The notes below the pieces were generated by a model. It was not told the DNA's origin and did no database searches. It saw only the letters and a list, made by a program, of their open reading frames with translations. A DNA stretch of 64,000 nt from Ahaetulla prasina. Its lineage: Eukaryota > Chordata > Lepidosauria > Squamata > Colubridae. The stretch lies in contig NC_080541.1 in NCBI RefSeq assembly GCF_028640845.1, positions 173,442,502 to 173,506,501 on the forward strand. Reading direction: 5' to 3'. Both the position numbers and the translations under genes were made by a program. Shown here one piece after another: positions 31,521 to 42,540 of the stretch (its first letter is position 1; every line of letters begins with the position of its first letter).

Positions 31521-33064
31521 TTATATCTAGTAAGAATCAAGCTTTAAGAAAAAACCCCCCGATTAGGGTTAACAGAGAAGGAAAAAAATAAGTACTGGTC
31601 AGTTGAATGGAACACACAAACTGATAGAGATGGAACTTTGTTTTTATACATATGTATATAAAATGTTCTGTATACAATGGCTTTGTGGTCCATGTTTAGG
31701 CATAGCATTTATATGAACTGTACAGTGACTGATTCCAGTCAATACTTGAAACTTGGACAATTGAGTTGCTTTAGCTAATGTCTTAAATTGAAGTATGCTT
31801 TAGAATCTCTTCTTAATAGCCAGCAAACATGTGCCCCAATTCAGTACACTGAAGGAAAACTTTATGTATAGCTATTATTTAATACCAGGTGTGTGTTTGG
31901 TGTGTGTGTGTTTGGAAAATATATATAGCTTCCAGGAGAATTAGTGTTTGAAATGTCAAGCAGTGAACAAATGTTTGTAATTGTCCAATGTTTAAGAGAA
32001 TGGGAAAGTAGAATTTAGATTAAATAAAAGATATGAGAATTTAAGGCATTCTGCTTAATCCAAGAATTGTGTATTCCAATAATCATCAATGTTTGATGGT
32101 ACAGGTTTTTATCTCATATAAACAAGGCCAGCTCTTTCTTTCTTAGTTCAGGGTTGTTTTTCTGCATGTTGAAAAATTCTGTCCCTAAAATTGGCCCCCA
32201 CTGTGTTGATATTCCAGAAAAGTGTTAAGATTTGGCTCTGTCGACTAGCATAAGAATCCAAGAATGGGATGCAACCATGGGGTGATCGAAGGGCAACATA
32301 AAAAGCAATTATTGCAATGGACTGCAATAATTTCATCTGCATTGTCCATAATAGGTGAGTCAGTCGCTAAAAGAAGAGGAGAGTCCTACATTGCTCAGGT
32401 AGAGCACCGTTGGTTCTTCAGGTGCTCCCCTAAAAGAATAATATCAAGCATGGGATTTTGCATAACAAAACTGGTGCATTGCATTAAGCTTTCTGCAGCT
32501 TTCCGATCCTTCTTAACAATTGCTTCCCAACCTTTTTACCTAATAGCCCAAGGGCCTCCCTCGCCAATTTTCTGGTTTTGATAGATTTATGGGCTGAAAA
32601 AGGGTTTTAAAATTAGAATGATGCTTTTTAGCAACCTGCCTGTCATAGTCTTAGTGACTTGCATTTATTTGTGCAGCGTTTATGCTCCTTTTCTTCTTTC
32701 TCATTTGGATAAGACTTCTATTTCTTGACAGGAATTCCCCTGTTCTCTATTTTTTCCTCCACACTTTACCTTATCCTTGCTGAAATCCTTGGCGTGTTTT
32801 CAAATAATACAAGCCCTGTCTCAGGTTTGTATCCAGAAGTTGGAAACCTACTAATGCAGGAATTCACAACCTGTGGACTGCAGCCCATTAAGGGGTTTGC
32901 AACTGGGATGTGGAAACAGCTGGCGAGGGTGCATGTGCATGCCTGGGCATCCTCACTTGTGCCAGCAGCGCCACTTGCTTGCTTGCTGCACCACTCACAT
33001 GGCACCATCCCCTCTCTCTTCCCACTGGTCCACAAAGCAGGAACTCTGTACTAAAGGCAATAAC
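31521..33064. other. No gene seen
   Basis: A TGTG run at about 31888-31912. Overlapping frames at 32725-33110 on both strands have no domain, and the region just left of 33065 may be an old repeat (GGAATTCACAACCTGTGGAC). Confidence 0.4.
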
Positions 33065-33072
33065 CTGCATGG

Positions 33073-33672
33073 AAGGGGTGGTATTCACTTACCTTTGCTA
33101 CTGGTTATAGGGGCGCGGTGGCTCAGGGACTAGGACGTTGAGCTTGTCGATCGAAAGGTCGGCAGTTCAGCAGTTCGAATCCCTAGTGCTGCCGTGTAAT
33201 GGGACTTGTCCCGTTACACGGGACCCATTACTTGTCCCAGCTTCTGCCAGCCTAGCAGTTTCGAAAGCACGTAAAAATGCAAGTAGAAAAAATAGGGACC
33301 ACCTTGGTGGGAAAGTAACAGCGTTCTGTGCGCCTTTGGCGTAGAGTCATGCCAGCCACATGACCACAGAGACGTCTTTGGACAACGCTGGCTCTTTGGC
33401 TTTGAAACGGAGATGAGCACCGCCCCCTAGAGTCAGCAACGACTAACATGTATGTGCGAGGGGAACCTTTACCTTTACCTTGCTACTGGTTTGCAAATGT
33501 GAGCGTCTGCGCATGCACAAATGTCACCTTCATGCATGGGCAGGGCCTTCCGCACATGTGTAGAGAGTCAAAAATGGATTTGATTATGTCTGCGCAGGTG
33601 GGCGGAGTCTCCTGCTGCTGCCGCTACTGGTTCACCTGAACCAGATAGAACTGGCTGAATGGGCCACCACTG
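33073..33672. mobile_element. hAT-type MITE, family G, interrupted by a SINE
   Basis: A perfect CTGCATGG duplication (33065-33072, 33673-33680). The flanking parts 33073-33106 and 33480-33672 are the MITE (TGGTATTCACTTACC and GAATGGGCCACCACTG ends). Confidence 0.9.
33107..33479 (+). mobile_element. Sauria-type SINE, full length, nested in a MITE
   Basis: tRNA head GGGGCGCGGTGGCTCAGGGA, B box AGTTCGAATCCC (33172-33183), central CACGTAAAAATGCAAGTAG, and a BovB-like 3' end closing in CCTTTACCTTTACC. The 12 bp duplication TTGCTACTGGTT is at 33095-33106 and 33480-33491. Confidence 0.93.
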
Positions 33673-33754
33673 CTGCATGGGCCTGCTGAATTTTGAGTAC
33701 CATATAAGCAGTCTGAATGGCATGAGGCTTATAAGACCATGATAAAACCTAGAC

Positions 33755-33861
33755 CAGGGTTCTGCAAACTTGGCTCTTTTAAGACTTGTGGACTTCAACT
33801 CCCAGAGTTCCTCAGCCAGCAAAATCCACAAGTCTTAAAAGAGCCATTTTTTAGAACCCTG
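33755..33861. mobile_element. Palindromic hAT MITE, family H
   Basis: ACCTAGAC (33747-33754) / ACCTAGAA (33862-33869) flank CAGGGTTCTGCAAACTTGGC..GAACCCTG. One arm is partly deleted. Confidence 0.88.
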
Positions 33862-33948
33862 ACCTAGAAGGAAACATGGTTTTTTAAAAATCCTGCTAAA
33901 CCCAACACAGTTAACAGAATTAGCTGTTTTAGCTGTTTTCATAGAATA

Positions 33949-34339
33949 CAGGTAGTTCTTGCTTTCCAACAGTTCATTTAGTGATTGTTCAAATTTACAA
34001 CAGCACTGAAAAAAAGTGACCTCTGACTGTTTCTCACACTTAGGACCATGGTCATGTGATCAAAATTCAGACTCTTGGCAACTGACTCATATTTACGATA
34101 GTTGCAGTGTCCCACAGTCATGTGATCCCTTTTTCGCAACCTCCTGGCAAGCAAAGTCAATGGGGAAGCCAGTTTCACTTAACCCTTAACAACTCCGTTA
34201 TTAAATTCGCAACTGAAGTGATTCACTTAAGAAATGTGGCAATAAAGGTTTTAAAATGGGCCAAAATTCACCTAACAAATGTCTCACTCAGCAACAGAAA
34301 TTGTGGGCTCAATTGCGGTCGTAAGTAGAGGGCTATCGG
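33949..34339. mobile_element. TA-flanked MITE, family P
   Basis: CAGGTAGTTCTTGC..GTAGAGGGCTATCGG between TA (33947-33948) and TA (34340-34341). The interior GTCATGTGATCAAAATTCAG and GCCAGTTTCACTTAACCC blocks also occur at 57669. Confidence 0.75.
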
Positions 34340-34349
34340 TAGATGCAGA

Positions 34350-36178
34350 AATGGGGACGTGTAATAGCGAAAGGTTTGGAGGTCCAGGACAGAGAGTGTT
34401 TAATTTTCCTCTCCCAACCCTAAGATACATACTGTGGCTCTGTTCTTGATTGGTCCTACTGTGGGAAGAAAAGTATCTTGGCATTAAATCCTTACTCTAT
34501 AAAAATAATTTACACTAATTGCCTGAATGAGGTTATTACTAGTTTGGCTTTAGGTTGTGTAAAGCTGAAACCAATTTGATTGTGCACAGACAAAAGCCCG
34601 CTCACCTAAAGAAGTATTGTTTATGTTTAATTTGGTGCAAATAAGAGGATTCGAGCCCCTCTTCATTGTGGGAATTCCCAGTGGACAACCTCCATTTCAT
34701 TAAAAGGAAATAAATCACCTCCAGAATTTATCTATGCTTTTTAGGGACTCTGAACTTACAACGGTGCTTTGATTTATTCTTGCTGTTATGCTGTGAGTTA
34801 AGGGTACATTTTGGTTCAGAGGAAGGAAAAAAACTAAAAGGCAGGAGGAGGGGAGAAGAGAGAACAAGGTCTAAATTTGTTGGTTTCCTGCAACATTTTA
34901 GTGTCATTATTCAAACGCTAGCTTGCTTGACTTCATAAAGAAAAAGCAACCATTTACCCACTAGCAAAAGATATTAAATCATTTTTCTATTTTACATATT
35001 TTCAGCTAAGCTACAAGCCCTTTCTGTTTCTTCAAAGCAATTGTAGTTATGCATTTGTTTTCTAGATGCATTTTTCATCATGCTTTTTTAATATCTTTAT
35101 TCCTGGGTTGTTGGTTTATTTTTTTTTTCAAAGGGAAGAGAAAGAAATAATAACTCATTAATGTGTCAGAATAGAGGTGGAAAATCACAAGGGAGTCTTT
35201 GTTTAAATGTTTAAGTATTAATTTCTTTCATGATGAATTTTCATCTGTCATTTTCTTAATATCATGCACATGAAATAATCATGTCTTAAAACGGTCTGTA
35301 ATCGAAGGACATTTTCATTTCATGATCACCCTGGGAATTGCAGTTCGAACCTTTTTTTCTTTTTTTTAATGTTGCTGCGATATAAGGACAAGGTCTATGC
35401 TCACATACACCCACTTTCACATTCCTATAATTCACTTACTCTTGCTGACTCTTACACCTATAAGTCTTTAATTATTGGTCTTCTGTGACAGCAGGATGGT
35501 GCTTTACATTACGTATTTAGATCTTTCCAAGTTACCCAATAGCTATAGGATCCAAGCAAATTCATTCTGGGACCATTCGTTTCTGCAAAAAATAAAATAA
35601 AATACAATACATTAACAGAGGAAAACCTCTTTCTCGTCTCTCTCTTTCTCCCTCCCTCCCCCTTCTGCTCACCTCCCTGTCTCTCTCTCACACACACATT
35701 TTGGTTTATAACTTTTATGACCAGGTGGTTGAGATTGCTTACAATAGTGCAGGAAGTACGTCAACATAGACTCCACAGAGAAAGAAATTAGGACAACTGA
35801 GGTGAGATCATAATACGCTGTTTATACTGAAGACCTTAATGGTTGTAACTACAACTACACCTCACAAGGATTCACCATGAAGATGTATTTGTGGTGCTAA
35901 TGCGGTAGAGAGAAGAGCAGGCAAACTTTTTGTACCAGGGGCCACACCTGGGCTTTTTTCGTGTATTTTTCTGCAATGAGAACATTTTCCAACACCGAAT
36001 GGCACCAAAGAAAAGGAGGCAGGGGAAGAAAAATAATGTTGGATTCATATTTCTTTCCTACCGTCTCCTGTGCCTGTACTGGCTCTTTGTGTGTCTAATC
36101 TTACTTGAACATTAAAGAATTGTATTCTATAAAGAATTCCGTTCCATTCCATTCTTTAAAGAATGAGAAATAAGAAGG
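34350..36178. other. No gene seen; possible conserved noncoding block 34540-34800
   Basis: 34540-34800 is repeat-free, with motifs such as TTCATTAAAAGGAAATAAATC and GGGAATTCCCAG (a palindromic NF-kB-like site). T-rich runs at about 35115 and 35350, and a CT/CA run at 35630-35697, are simple sequence. Confidence 0.3.
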
Positions 36179-36183
36179 GCCAG

Positions 36184-36373
36184 TGTTATGTATTTGAATT
36201 TTTGGTGGGAAATTTGGGCGGGAAAAAGCACATTTCTGATTGGCTGGTGCCTCAGCCAAAATACTATATAAAGAGGCCTGTTTGCCAGTTGTTTTTGCTG
36301 GGTTCTCACAATAAACTTAAGAGCTGTTGTCACCAATGACTGTTTCCTGCCTCCTCATTGCCTGAACTTAACA
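36184..36373 (+). repeat. 5' LTR of the gypsy element
   Basis: TGTTATG..CTTAACA. TATA-like ACTATATAAAGAGG at about 36260 and poly(A) signal AATAAA at about 36311, so U3 is about 100 bp and R/U5 are very short. Confidence 0.95.
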
Positions 36374-36392
36374 TTGGCGACAAGGATGGGAT
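36374..36392 (+). promoter_or_regulatory. Probable primer binding site
   Basis: TTGGCGACAAGGATGGGAT directly follows the 5' LTR, where a tRNA primer site is expected. I did not match it to a particular tRNA. Confidence 0.5.
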
Positions 36393-36469
36393 ATGGATGG
36401 CAGTGAGACCAAGAAAGAGCTGAAGCGGAGAAATAGATTAGAACCCAGCCAGTTATAGGGCGGCCACAT

Positions 36470-37246
36470 AGATACGATCGGAAATATCTAACTACACGCT
36501 GCCAGCACCATTTGACCCAGCCAAAGAGAAGTGGGAGGTCATACAAGGCTCACTTCGAATGTTTCCTTGAAGCTAACGAGTTGCAAGGGGTATTGGACAA
36601 TCGGAAGCACACATACTCCTTGAGTCATTGCGGGCCAGAAGTATTTGACACCGCCGAATCGTTATTGGAACCGACACCTGTCCAGTCAGTGCCCTGGCCA
36701 GTGTTACAGACTGAGTGACTCAGAGTGAACTATGCCCCGATGCCATCGAAGTTCGTGCAGAGATATGAACTCTGACAGAGAGTCCAAACTGAGGGCAAAT
36801 CAATCAGCGTGTACATGGCTGCATTGAGAAAAGCCGCAACCCACTACGAATATAAGGATTTAGAGGATTCCCTCTTAGAGCAGCTTATCTGTGGAATTTA
36901 GGACATTCAGTTGCAAAGGTGACTCCTCGCCAAAAATAACTTGAGTCTCACGATCACCCTAGATGAAGCTAGGGCACATGAACTTTCCACTAAAGCTGCT
37001 GAAACTTTACAAAAGCCAACGTCGCTGAACTCATCAGCTAAAGTGACACTAGTCCACAGTGAGGAGATCCAGTCCAAGTGCGATGGCGAGAGTGAGGAAG
37101 AGGTTTTCCAAATGGGAAAATCAGAAAGGAGTGACAACGATGAGTGCGCGAGTTGTGAAGGCCATCACCAGCGACAGAACTGTCGTTTTAAAGAAGCCAT
37201 CTGCCGCAGATGTGACAAAAAAGGTCACCTGGCACGGGTGTGTTGA
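36470..37246 (+). pseudogene. gypsy gag (capsid and nucleocapsid), frameshifted
   Basis: The capsid portion is readable in pieces: PAPFDPAKEKWEV near 36502, then after a frameshift HFECFLEANELQGVLDNRK and HCGPEVFDTAESLL (36512-36718). A further block with two in-frame stops (SVYMAALRKAATHYEYKDLE) follows. The nucleocapsid frame 36941-37246 ends with two CCHC zinc knuckles: CASCEGHHQRQNC and CRRCDKKGHLARVC. These would bind RNA in the intact element. The coding sense is clear but the polyprotein is broken. Confidence 0.85.
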
Positions 37247-37439
37247 GCTCTTCAGCCGTGCCACCAAAAGTCCCAAGCCGAATTTAAACCAGTCTATCAA
37301 CAAAACCCCAGCTCCGCGAGACGGCCACCTATTGGCTCAATCAAAAAGGGCGCGAAGTCCAACCATACCATAGTACGAGTGGGCCAAGCCTCAATGAAAC
37401 CGGAAAAAAAGATTTTTACAAGAGCCTGCATAGAAGGGA

Positions 37440-37725
37440 TGCTGTGTAAAATGGAAGTCGATACGGATCATCCATCACAATCATGTCCTGGGATACGATC
37501 ACCAAGAACCTCCCAAGCGTCGTGAAGCGTCAATTACAACCTCAGAGACTGAGAGTCCAGGACTATCAGGGAAACCGGATCCCTGTCCGAGGCATCACCA
37601 CAGTTCGAGTCAAGTATGGACAATATACCATATCTCTACCGATCACCATCGTAGATGGAAGCCTACCTAGCTTGTTAGGTCTCGATTGGTTCCAGGCCCT
37701 AGGAATGGGCATCACCGGAGTATAA
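37440..37725 (+). pseudogene. gypsy aspartic protease, frameshifted at the active site
   Basis: An EVDT stretch at about 37453-37464 begins the active-site motif, but one base appears to be missing right after it, so the expected Gly falls in the next frame. There the text continues SSITIMSWDTI and runs open to LLGLDWFQALGMGITGV, with the typical LLG(L)DW end of retropepsins. In the intact element it would cleave the polyprotein. The stop TAA is at 37723-37725. Confidence 0.75.
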
Positions 37726-39080
37726 AGCGTCAGAGGCGACCTGAGGGAGGAACTGCTGCAGGAATTTGAGGACGTGTTCCAGGACAGCCTGGGCAAGTAT
37801 GTGGGGACCTCCATTTCATTTAATTTAGATCCACAGATAGCCCCAATTAGGCTTAAGGCTAGGAGGGTTCCTTTTGCCCTGAAACCCAAAATTGACAAAG
37901 AACTAGACAAACTGGTTAAACAGGGCATATTAATTCCAGTCAACCACGCTAAGTGGGAGACACCAATAGCGACACCCGTTAAGCCAGATGGATCTGTCCG
38001 TATTTGTGCCGATTACAAGGCAACAATAAATAAGGCTTTGCAGAAAAGTGCATACCCTGTCCCCATCGTACAACATCTGCTGCATTCGTTAGGACCGGGA
38101 CAAATCTTCGCCAAACTTGATTTGGCTCAGGCATATCAGCAGTTGCCAGTTGCCTGTTGATAATGAAACAGCTGAGGCACAAACGATATGTGCACAGGGG
38201 TGTGTTTAAGTGCACCAGACTCCAGTTTGGGGTTAGTGTCGCCCCTGGACTGTTCCAAAATCTCATGGAACGCTTATTGCAGGGTCTACCAGGGGTAGTT
38301 CCCTACTTTGACGACATATTGCTGTCAGTGAGTAACATGAAAGAGTTAAGAGACAAATTGCGAAGGGTATTGTTGTGTCTCGTCCAATCTCACCTCAGCC
38401 TTATCTTCTTATCTGCTTCCGAACACGGAAGAAGAAATACCCCCAGCCCCCAGCCCTGGCTCCATGCCCAGACAGGCTGAAGAAGAAGAAATACCTCCAG
38501 CCCCCAGCTCTGGCTCCATGCCCAGGCAAACGGAGCAACTAGACCCCTCCCCCTCCTCCACAGCATGTGAGCCTGAGGAAGGTTTATTACCAACAGCTGC
38601 TGACTGGAGTGACCCTCACGTCAGAAGACTTGATAGGCGGAGGCAACAGAAGGAAGGGAGGGGCAGGCCTGGATAAGTGCTGAGTCATGGAGCCACACCC
38701 CATGGCCTATATAAAGGATCTGCTTTCTGGCATTCTCTGAGTCAGGCAAAGTCTAAACATATCTTGCTGAAGTCACTTTCTGGTCTCCTGCCTGCCTTGA
38801 GGACTTTGCTAGGACTTTGGCAGAGCTGCAGAGGCACACCTGATTCGGATTTCCCTGACCCGGCCATCAGCGGAGGAGTGGGACACGACAGGTATTGTCC
38901 ATTTTTAGAGCTGCTGGACTTAAAGTCAAGCTCAATAAGTGTCAAATTGGAGTGGCCTCAGTTGAATTTTTGGGATATTGGATAGATAAGGAGGGCATCC
39001 ATCCAACAGAGAGCAAGTGCGAGCAATTCAGAAGGCTCCACCACCGGAAAAAAAGCGGAGTTACAAGCCTTTTTAGGACT
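37726..39080 (+). pseudogene. gypsy reverse transcriptase, interrupted by a solo LTR
   Basis: The N-terminal half (37774-38160) contains the usual LDKLVKQGILIPV, WETPIATPVKPDGSVRICAD and FAKLDLAQAYQQLPV motifs. The frame then breaks at a short duplication and stop at 38158. In the next frame come FKCTRLQFGVSVAPGLFQNL and the catalytic YFDD at 38304-38315. A solo LTR splits the domain at 38371-38890, after which GLKVKLNKCQIG and VEFLGYWID resume at about 38910. The catalytic motif is intact but the protein cannot be made. Confidence 0.9.
38371..38890 (+). mobile_element. Solo LTR, family L, nested in the gypsy RT
   Basis: TGTTGTGTCTCG..GGGACACGACA with a perfect 5 bp duplication GGTAT (38366-38370, 38891-38895). 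TATA box CCTATATAAAGG at about 38705. From the first base to TAA at 38674-38676 a frame of 102 codons is open: two tandem copies of a PPAPS-GSMPRQ unit, an acidic/proline region, then DPHVRRLDRRRQQKEG. The same end motif is in the LTRs at 7129 (minus) and 17120. The insertion is younger than the gypsy element. Confidence 0.92.
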
Positions 39081-39081
39081 T

Positions 39082-39606
39082 TTGAACTTTTATGCAGTTT
39101 TTTTAAAAGACAAGGCAACCGTGGCTGAACGGCTACACAGACTGCTAGTGAAAAACTACCCGTGGACTTGGGGCAGGACTGAAGCAGCAGCTTTCGAAGC
39201 TGTCAAAAAACTGCTGTCTAGTGACAGTCTGTTGATCCAATATAATGGAACCTTGCCTCTCGTCTTGGTTTGTGATGCTTCATCCTATGGAATAGGGGCT
39301 GTTCTCAGCCACAAGTTGCCTAATGGGGCAGAAGCCCCAATTGCTTACTTTTCCCGCACCTTATCGGGAGCAGAGAGGAACTATAGTGAATTAGACAGAG
39401 AAGCGTTAGCAATAGTCTCGGGTGTTAAAAAAATTTCACAAATATTTGTTTGGGCAGCAATTTGAAATTGTCACGGACCATCGGCCATCGTTGGGTTTAT
39501 TGGCGGGAGACCGCCCTATGCTGATTGCACTGTCTCCCAGACTGACCCGTTGGACTATATTCCTGGCAGCATACTCTTACCACTGACCCACTGACCAGGC
39601 AAAGAA
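39082..39606 (+). pseudogene. gypsy RNase H, frameshifted
   Basis: FYAVFLKDKATVAERLHRLL (the RT-RNase H connection) is followed by AAFEAVKKLLSS, VCDASSYGIGAVLSHKLP (first catalytic Asp) and YSELDREALAIVSGVKK. A one-base shift at about 39430 moves to the frame encoding FEIVTDHRPSLGLL. A further stop occurs near 39590. Confidence 0.85.
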
Positions 39607-40804
39607 TTGGGACATGCGGACGCTTTGAGCAGGTGTCCCTTACTGGACAAAATTCAAGACCTGACCCCGGGAACGCCAAGTTTACTAATTGACTCTTTGG
39701 ACACTGGCCCTGTCACTTCTGCCAAAGTGGCTAAGGCATCATCTAAAGACATTATTATCTGCACTGTAATTGGCTGGGTGCAGAGGGGATGGCCCGTTGC
39801 ACCGGGCGAGAAATTTAAACAGTTTGCAACCAAACGTTTTGAATTGTCTGTGCAAGGGGATGTTTATTATGGGGTGATAGAGTGGTTATTCCTCTACGGT
39901 TAAGGAATAATGTCTTGGATTTGTTGCATGTGGGGCATCCAGGCATTGTACGTATGAAAAGTCTAGCGCGGAGTTATGTTGGTGGCCCCAGATGGACAAA
40001 GACATCAGTGACTGGGTAGGCAGATGCCAGGCTTGCTAGGATTCCAGGCTGTTACCCCATACAGCCCTGGTGAGGGAATGGGAGAAACCCCAGGGATCGT
40101 GGTCTAGAATTCACATAGACTTCGCGGGGCCTTTTCATGAGCAAACGTTCTTAATTGTAGTAGATGCTTATTCCAAGTGGTTGGAAATAATATTGATGAA
40201 AACCACGACAGCCGAAGCAGTTATAAGGGTTTTGTGGCGACTATTTGTAATGCATGGGTTGCCAGACACACTGGTGTCGGACAATGGGCCACAATTCATG
40301 GCCACTCAATTCAAAGGGTACTTGACCGAAATGGGCATCCGCCATGCCCTCTCAGCACCTTTCCATCCGGCTAGTAATGGCCTTGCAGAACGTTTTGTAA
40401 GAAGTGCCAAGGAGGCCCTATCAAGAATTAGCCCGGGGGCTAATTAGCAAACTAAAATTGACACTTTCCTGGCCGTACAGCATGGGACACCTTGCGTGGC
40501 CACTGGCCGCAGCCCAGCGAAGCTACTAATGGGAAGGAGACTCCGATGCCCATTAGATAGATTAAACCCGACTTATTCCCCTGATGGGTATCCAACAACG
40601 AGAGATAAAACAAGGGTATTTGCAACAGGTGATCCTGTATTCGCCCGAAACTACAGTAAAGGTTCTCTTTGGTTGGGAGGAACAATTCTAGGGATAACAG
40701 GTCCCAAATTGTATTTAGTGGATATGGGAGATGGCAGGGTCTGGAACAGATCAGCTACGAAAAAGACTAGAAGCCAAAGCAGATACCGAACAACCAGGCC
40801 CTGA
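39607..40804 (+). pseudogene. gypsy integrase with complete DD35E triad but stops
   Basis: GHADALSRCP at 39607 marks the RNase H-integrase join. The HHCC region is damaged: VLDLLHVGHPGIVRMKSLAR at about 39915 is shifted and contains a stop. The core frame 40070-40447 reads HIDFAGPF (Asp at 40118), VSDNGPQF (Asp at 40280) and GLAERFVRS (Glu at 40388), with exactly 35 residues between the second Asp and the Glu. A single TAG at 40445-40447 separates it from the same-frame C-terminal part (RSPAKLLMGRRLRCPLDRLN, then KGSLWLGGTI). It would insert the cDNA if intact. Confidence 0.9.
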
Positions 40805-41074
40805 CTACCAAATGTTTACGCCAACAGCTAGCTCAAGCCCAAGGTGGTCAGAGGACTTATCTGAAAGTGGTGAAGTACAGCGATGCCCCATGATCCCTCC
40901 AGAAGCCAGCAGGGACGACTCTGCTATTAATCCAGGGCCGGAGGGCCAATTGGAGGAGCTGGGAGGAACGGAGAGTCCCTCTGACCAGCTCGACTCCCCA
41001 CCAGGGAATGAATTGTGCAGGTCAGCCAGGATTAGGAGACGCCCCGACTACCTGCGTGATTATGTTTGTAAATA
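40731..41074 (+). pseudogene. gypsy pol C-terminal tail
   Basis: An acidic, proline/serine-rich frame ends SARIRRRPDYLRDYVCK, the usual last residues of vertebrate gypsy pol. It stops 43 bp before the 3' LTR and overlaps the integrase C-terminal frame by a shift. Confidence 0.7.
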
Positions 41075-41103
41075 ATATGTAAATAGTTGACTAAGTGTTT
41101 TCT

Positions 41104-41116
41104 GGGAGGGGAGGAG
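41104..41116 (+). other. Polypurine tract
   Basis: GGGAGGGGAGGAG immediately before the 3' LTR; primes plus-strand synthesis in LTR elements. Confidence 0.85.
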
Positions 41117-41306
41117 TGTTATGTATTTAAATTTTTGGAGGGAAATTTGGGCGGGAAAAAGCATGTTTCTGATTGGCTGGTGCCTCAGCCAAAATACTAT
41201 ATAAAGAGGGCTGTTTGCCAGTTGTTTTTGCTGGGTTTTCACAATAAACTTAAGAACTGTTGTCACCAATGACTGTCTCCTGCCTCCTCATTGCCCAAAC
41301 TTAACA
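41117..41306 (+). repeat. 3' LTR of the gypsy element
   Basis: 190 bp, the same length as the 5' LTR without indels. The substitutions are mostly transitions. Confidence 0.95.
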
Positions 41307-41445
41307 GCCAGTAATTATTTGGGAAGTTGTATGTGATACCAATGAGCTGTATCATTTAATTTACACTTAATTACTAGTGGTGCAAGCAACAGTCTTTCAC
41401 CCAGGCTGCAAACAGAAAACTTTAATGAAGAAACATTTACTAAAC

Positions 41446-41568
41446 CAGGGGTCTCCAACCTTGGTCCCTTTAAGATTTATGGACTTCAACTCCCAGAGCA
41501 AAGCTGGCTGAGGAACTCTGGGAGTTGAAGTCCACAAGTCTTAAAGGGACCAAGGTTGGAGACCCCTG
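41446..41568. mobile_element. Palindromic hAT MITE, family H (123 bp)
   Basis: CAGGGGTCTCCAACCTTGG..AGACCCCTG between TACTAAAC (41438-41445) and TATTAAAC (41569-41576). Confidence 0.93.
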
Positions 41569-41749
41569 TATTAAACCCTTGGTTTTCTGGGGCTAAATAA
41601 TCAAGAACAAATCCTTGTTTAAATGAGGCAGAGGCACATTGCTTTTGAATTGTGGCTCATTGTTCTTGCTTTGGCAGTTTCTGCCCAAAGAAGAACATAT
41701 GACTTTCCCCAGCTTGCCCATCTGTGTTCTTTGAGAGAATTATTTTGGT

Positions 41750-42340
41750 TTCAAATTTTTATCAGTTTATCAAAATATAAAACACAGGAATACAAAGAAA
41801 AGGGAGTTAATAGTAAAATAAGGGAGGAAAAAGGAAGAGAGAAAAGTGTAGGGTAGATGGGAAAAAGAAAAAAGAACATTGACTTCCAACTCCTTCTGGT
41901 GCAGTAAAATAAGGTAATAACATGAATCCTCAACTTTTTACTTTTATATAGTAATATATACACAGCAAACCTATCTAATCAGCAGAACCCAAAATCAAAG
42001 GGTTTTTTTCCCCCACCTCAAGCACCAAGTCCAAAAATGGTTTCCAAATAGAAACAAAATTGTGTTTTTCAATCAAAGCAGTCAATTTAGCCATCTCTGC
42101 TAACTCCATCAATTTTTGCAGCCATTCGTCTATTGTGGGAACCAGAGTGTCCTTACATTTCTTTTAGAGAATTCTTGACATGGGAATGCTTTTAATTGCA
42201 ATGGCCTAAATCTCACATTTCCGTAGTCTGCAATTCCCCAATCCTTCTCCATTGTCTTTCTTTAACAGCTCGACTTCTGATTTTGAAGGCAGCCCAAATA
42301 CCTGATTGAGAATCCGCTGGCTGGTAGTTAGGGAGGCATC
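41750..42340 (-). mobile_element. Possible L1-like LINE fragment
   Basis: The phrases TTGACTTCCAACTCCTTCTGGTGCAG and TTTGCAGCCATTCGTCTATT resemble squamate L1 3' UTR and ORF segments in reverse orientation. No clear frame, so the assignment is weak. Confidence 0.3.
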
Positions 42341-42540
42341 TGATTTCAGGTAGTTATTTTTACTAATTGCATAGCCATTCAGAATATTTCTTCAGAATCA
42401 AAAATACACATTTATTTCCAGTTGTGGTCTAAGGTCTGAATTGAAAGATCTAAGACTTTAATATTAGGCACAGCAATCATTGAGGAATTCAACAATAGTT
42501 AAGTAGTGATATCTCAACAAAATGATAGGCTTTCCAAACA

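Larger units (their letters stand above)
36184..41306 (+). mobile_element. Ty3/gypsy LTR retrotransposon, complete but decayed
   Basis: It has two 190 bp LTRs, a perfect 5 bp target duplication GCCAG (36179-36183, 41307-41311), a polypurine tract at 41104-41116, and an internal order gag - PR - RT - RNase H - IN, which is the Ty3/gypsy order. Its 5123 bp include a 520 bp solo LTR plus 5 bp duplication in RT. The LTRs differ at 10 of 190 sites by my count. Frameshifts and stops occur in every domain, so it is not autonomous. No env-like ORF was seen. Confidence 0.95.

Noticed and set aside
32725..33133. Four overlapping frames on both strands suggesting a small gene
   Set aside because: Mutually exclusive frames, no domain, no splice pattern, and it abuts and enters a MITE/SINE insertion.
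33138..33479. tRNA gene suggested by A and B boxes
   Set aside because: The boxes belong to the tRNA-derived head of a Sauria-type SINE with a BovB-like tail and 12 bp duplication. The same holds at 62326.
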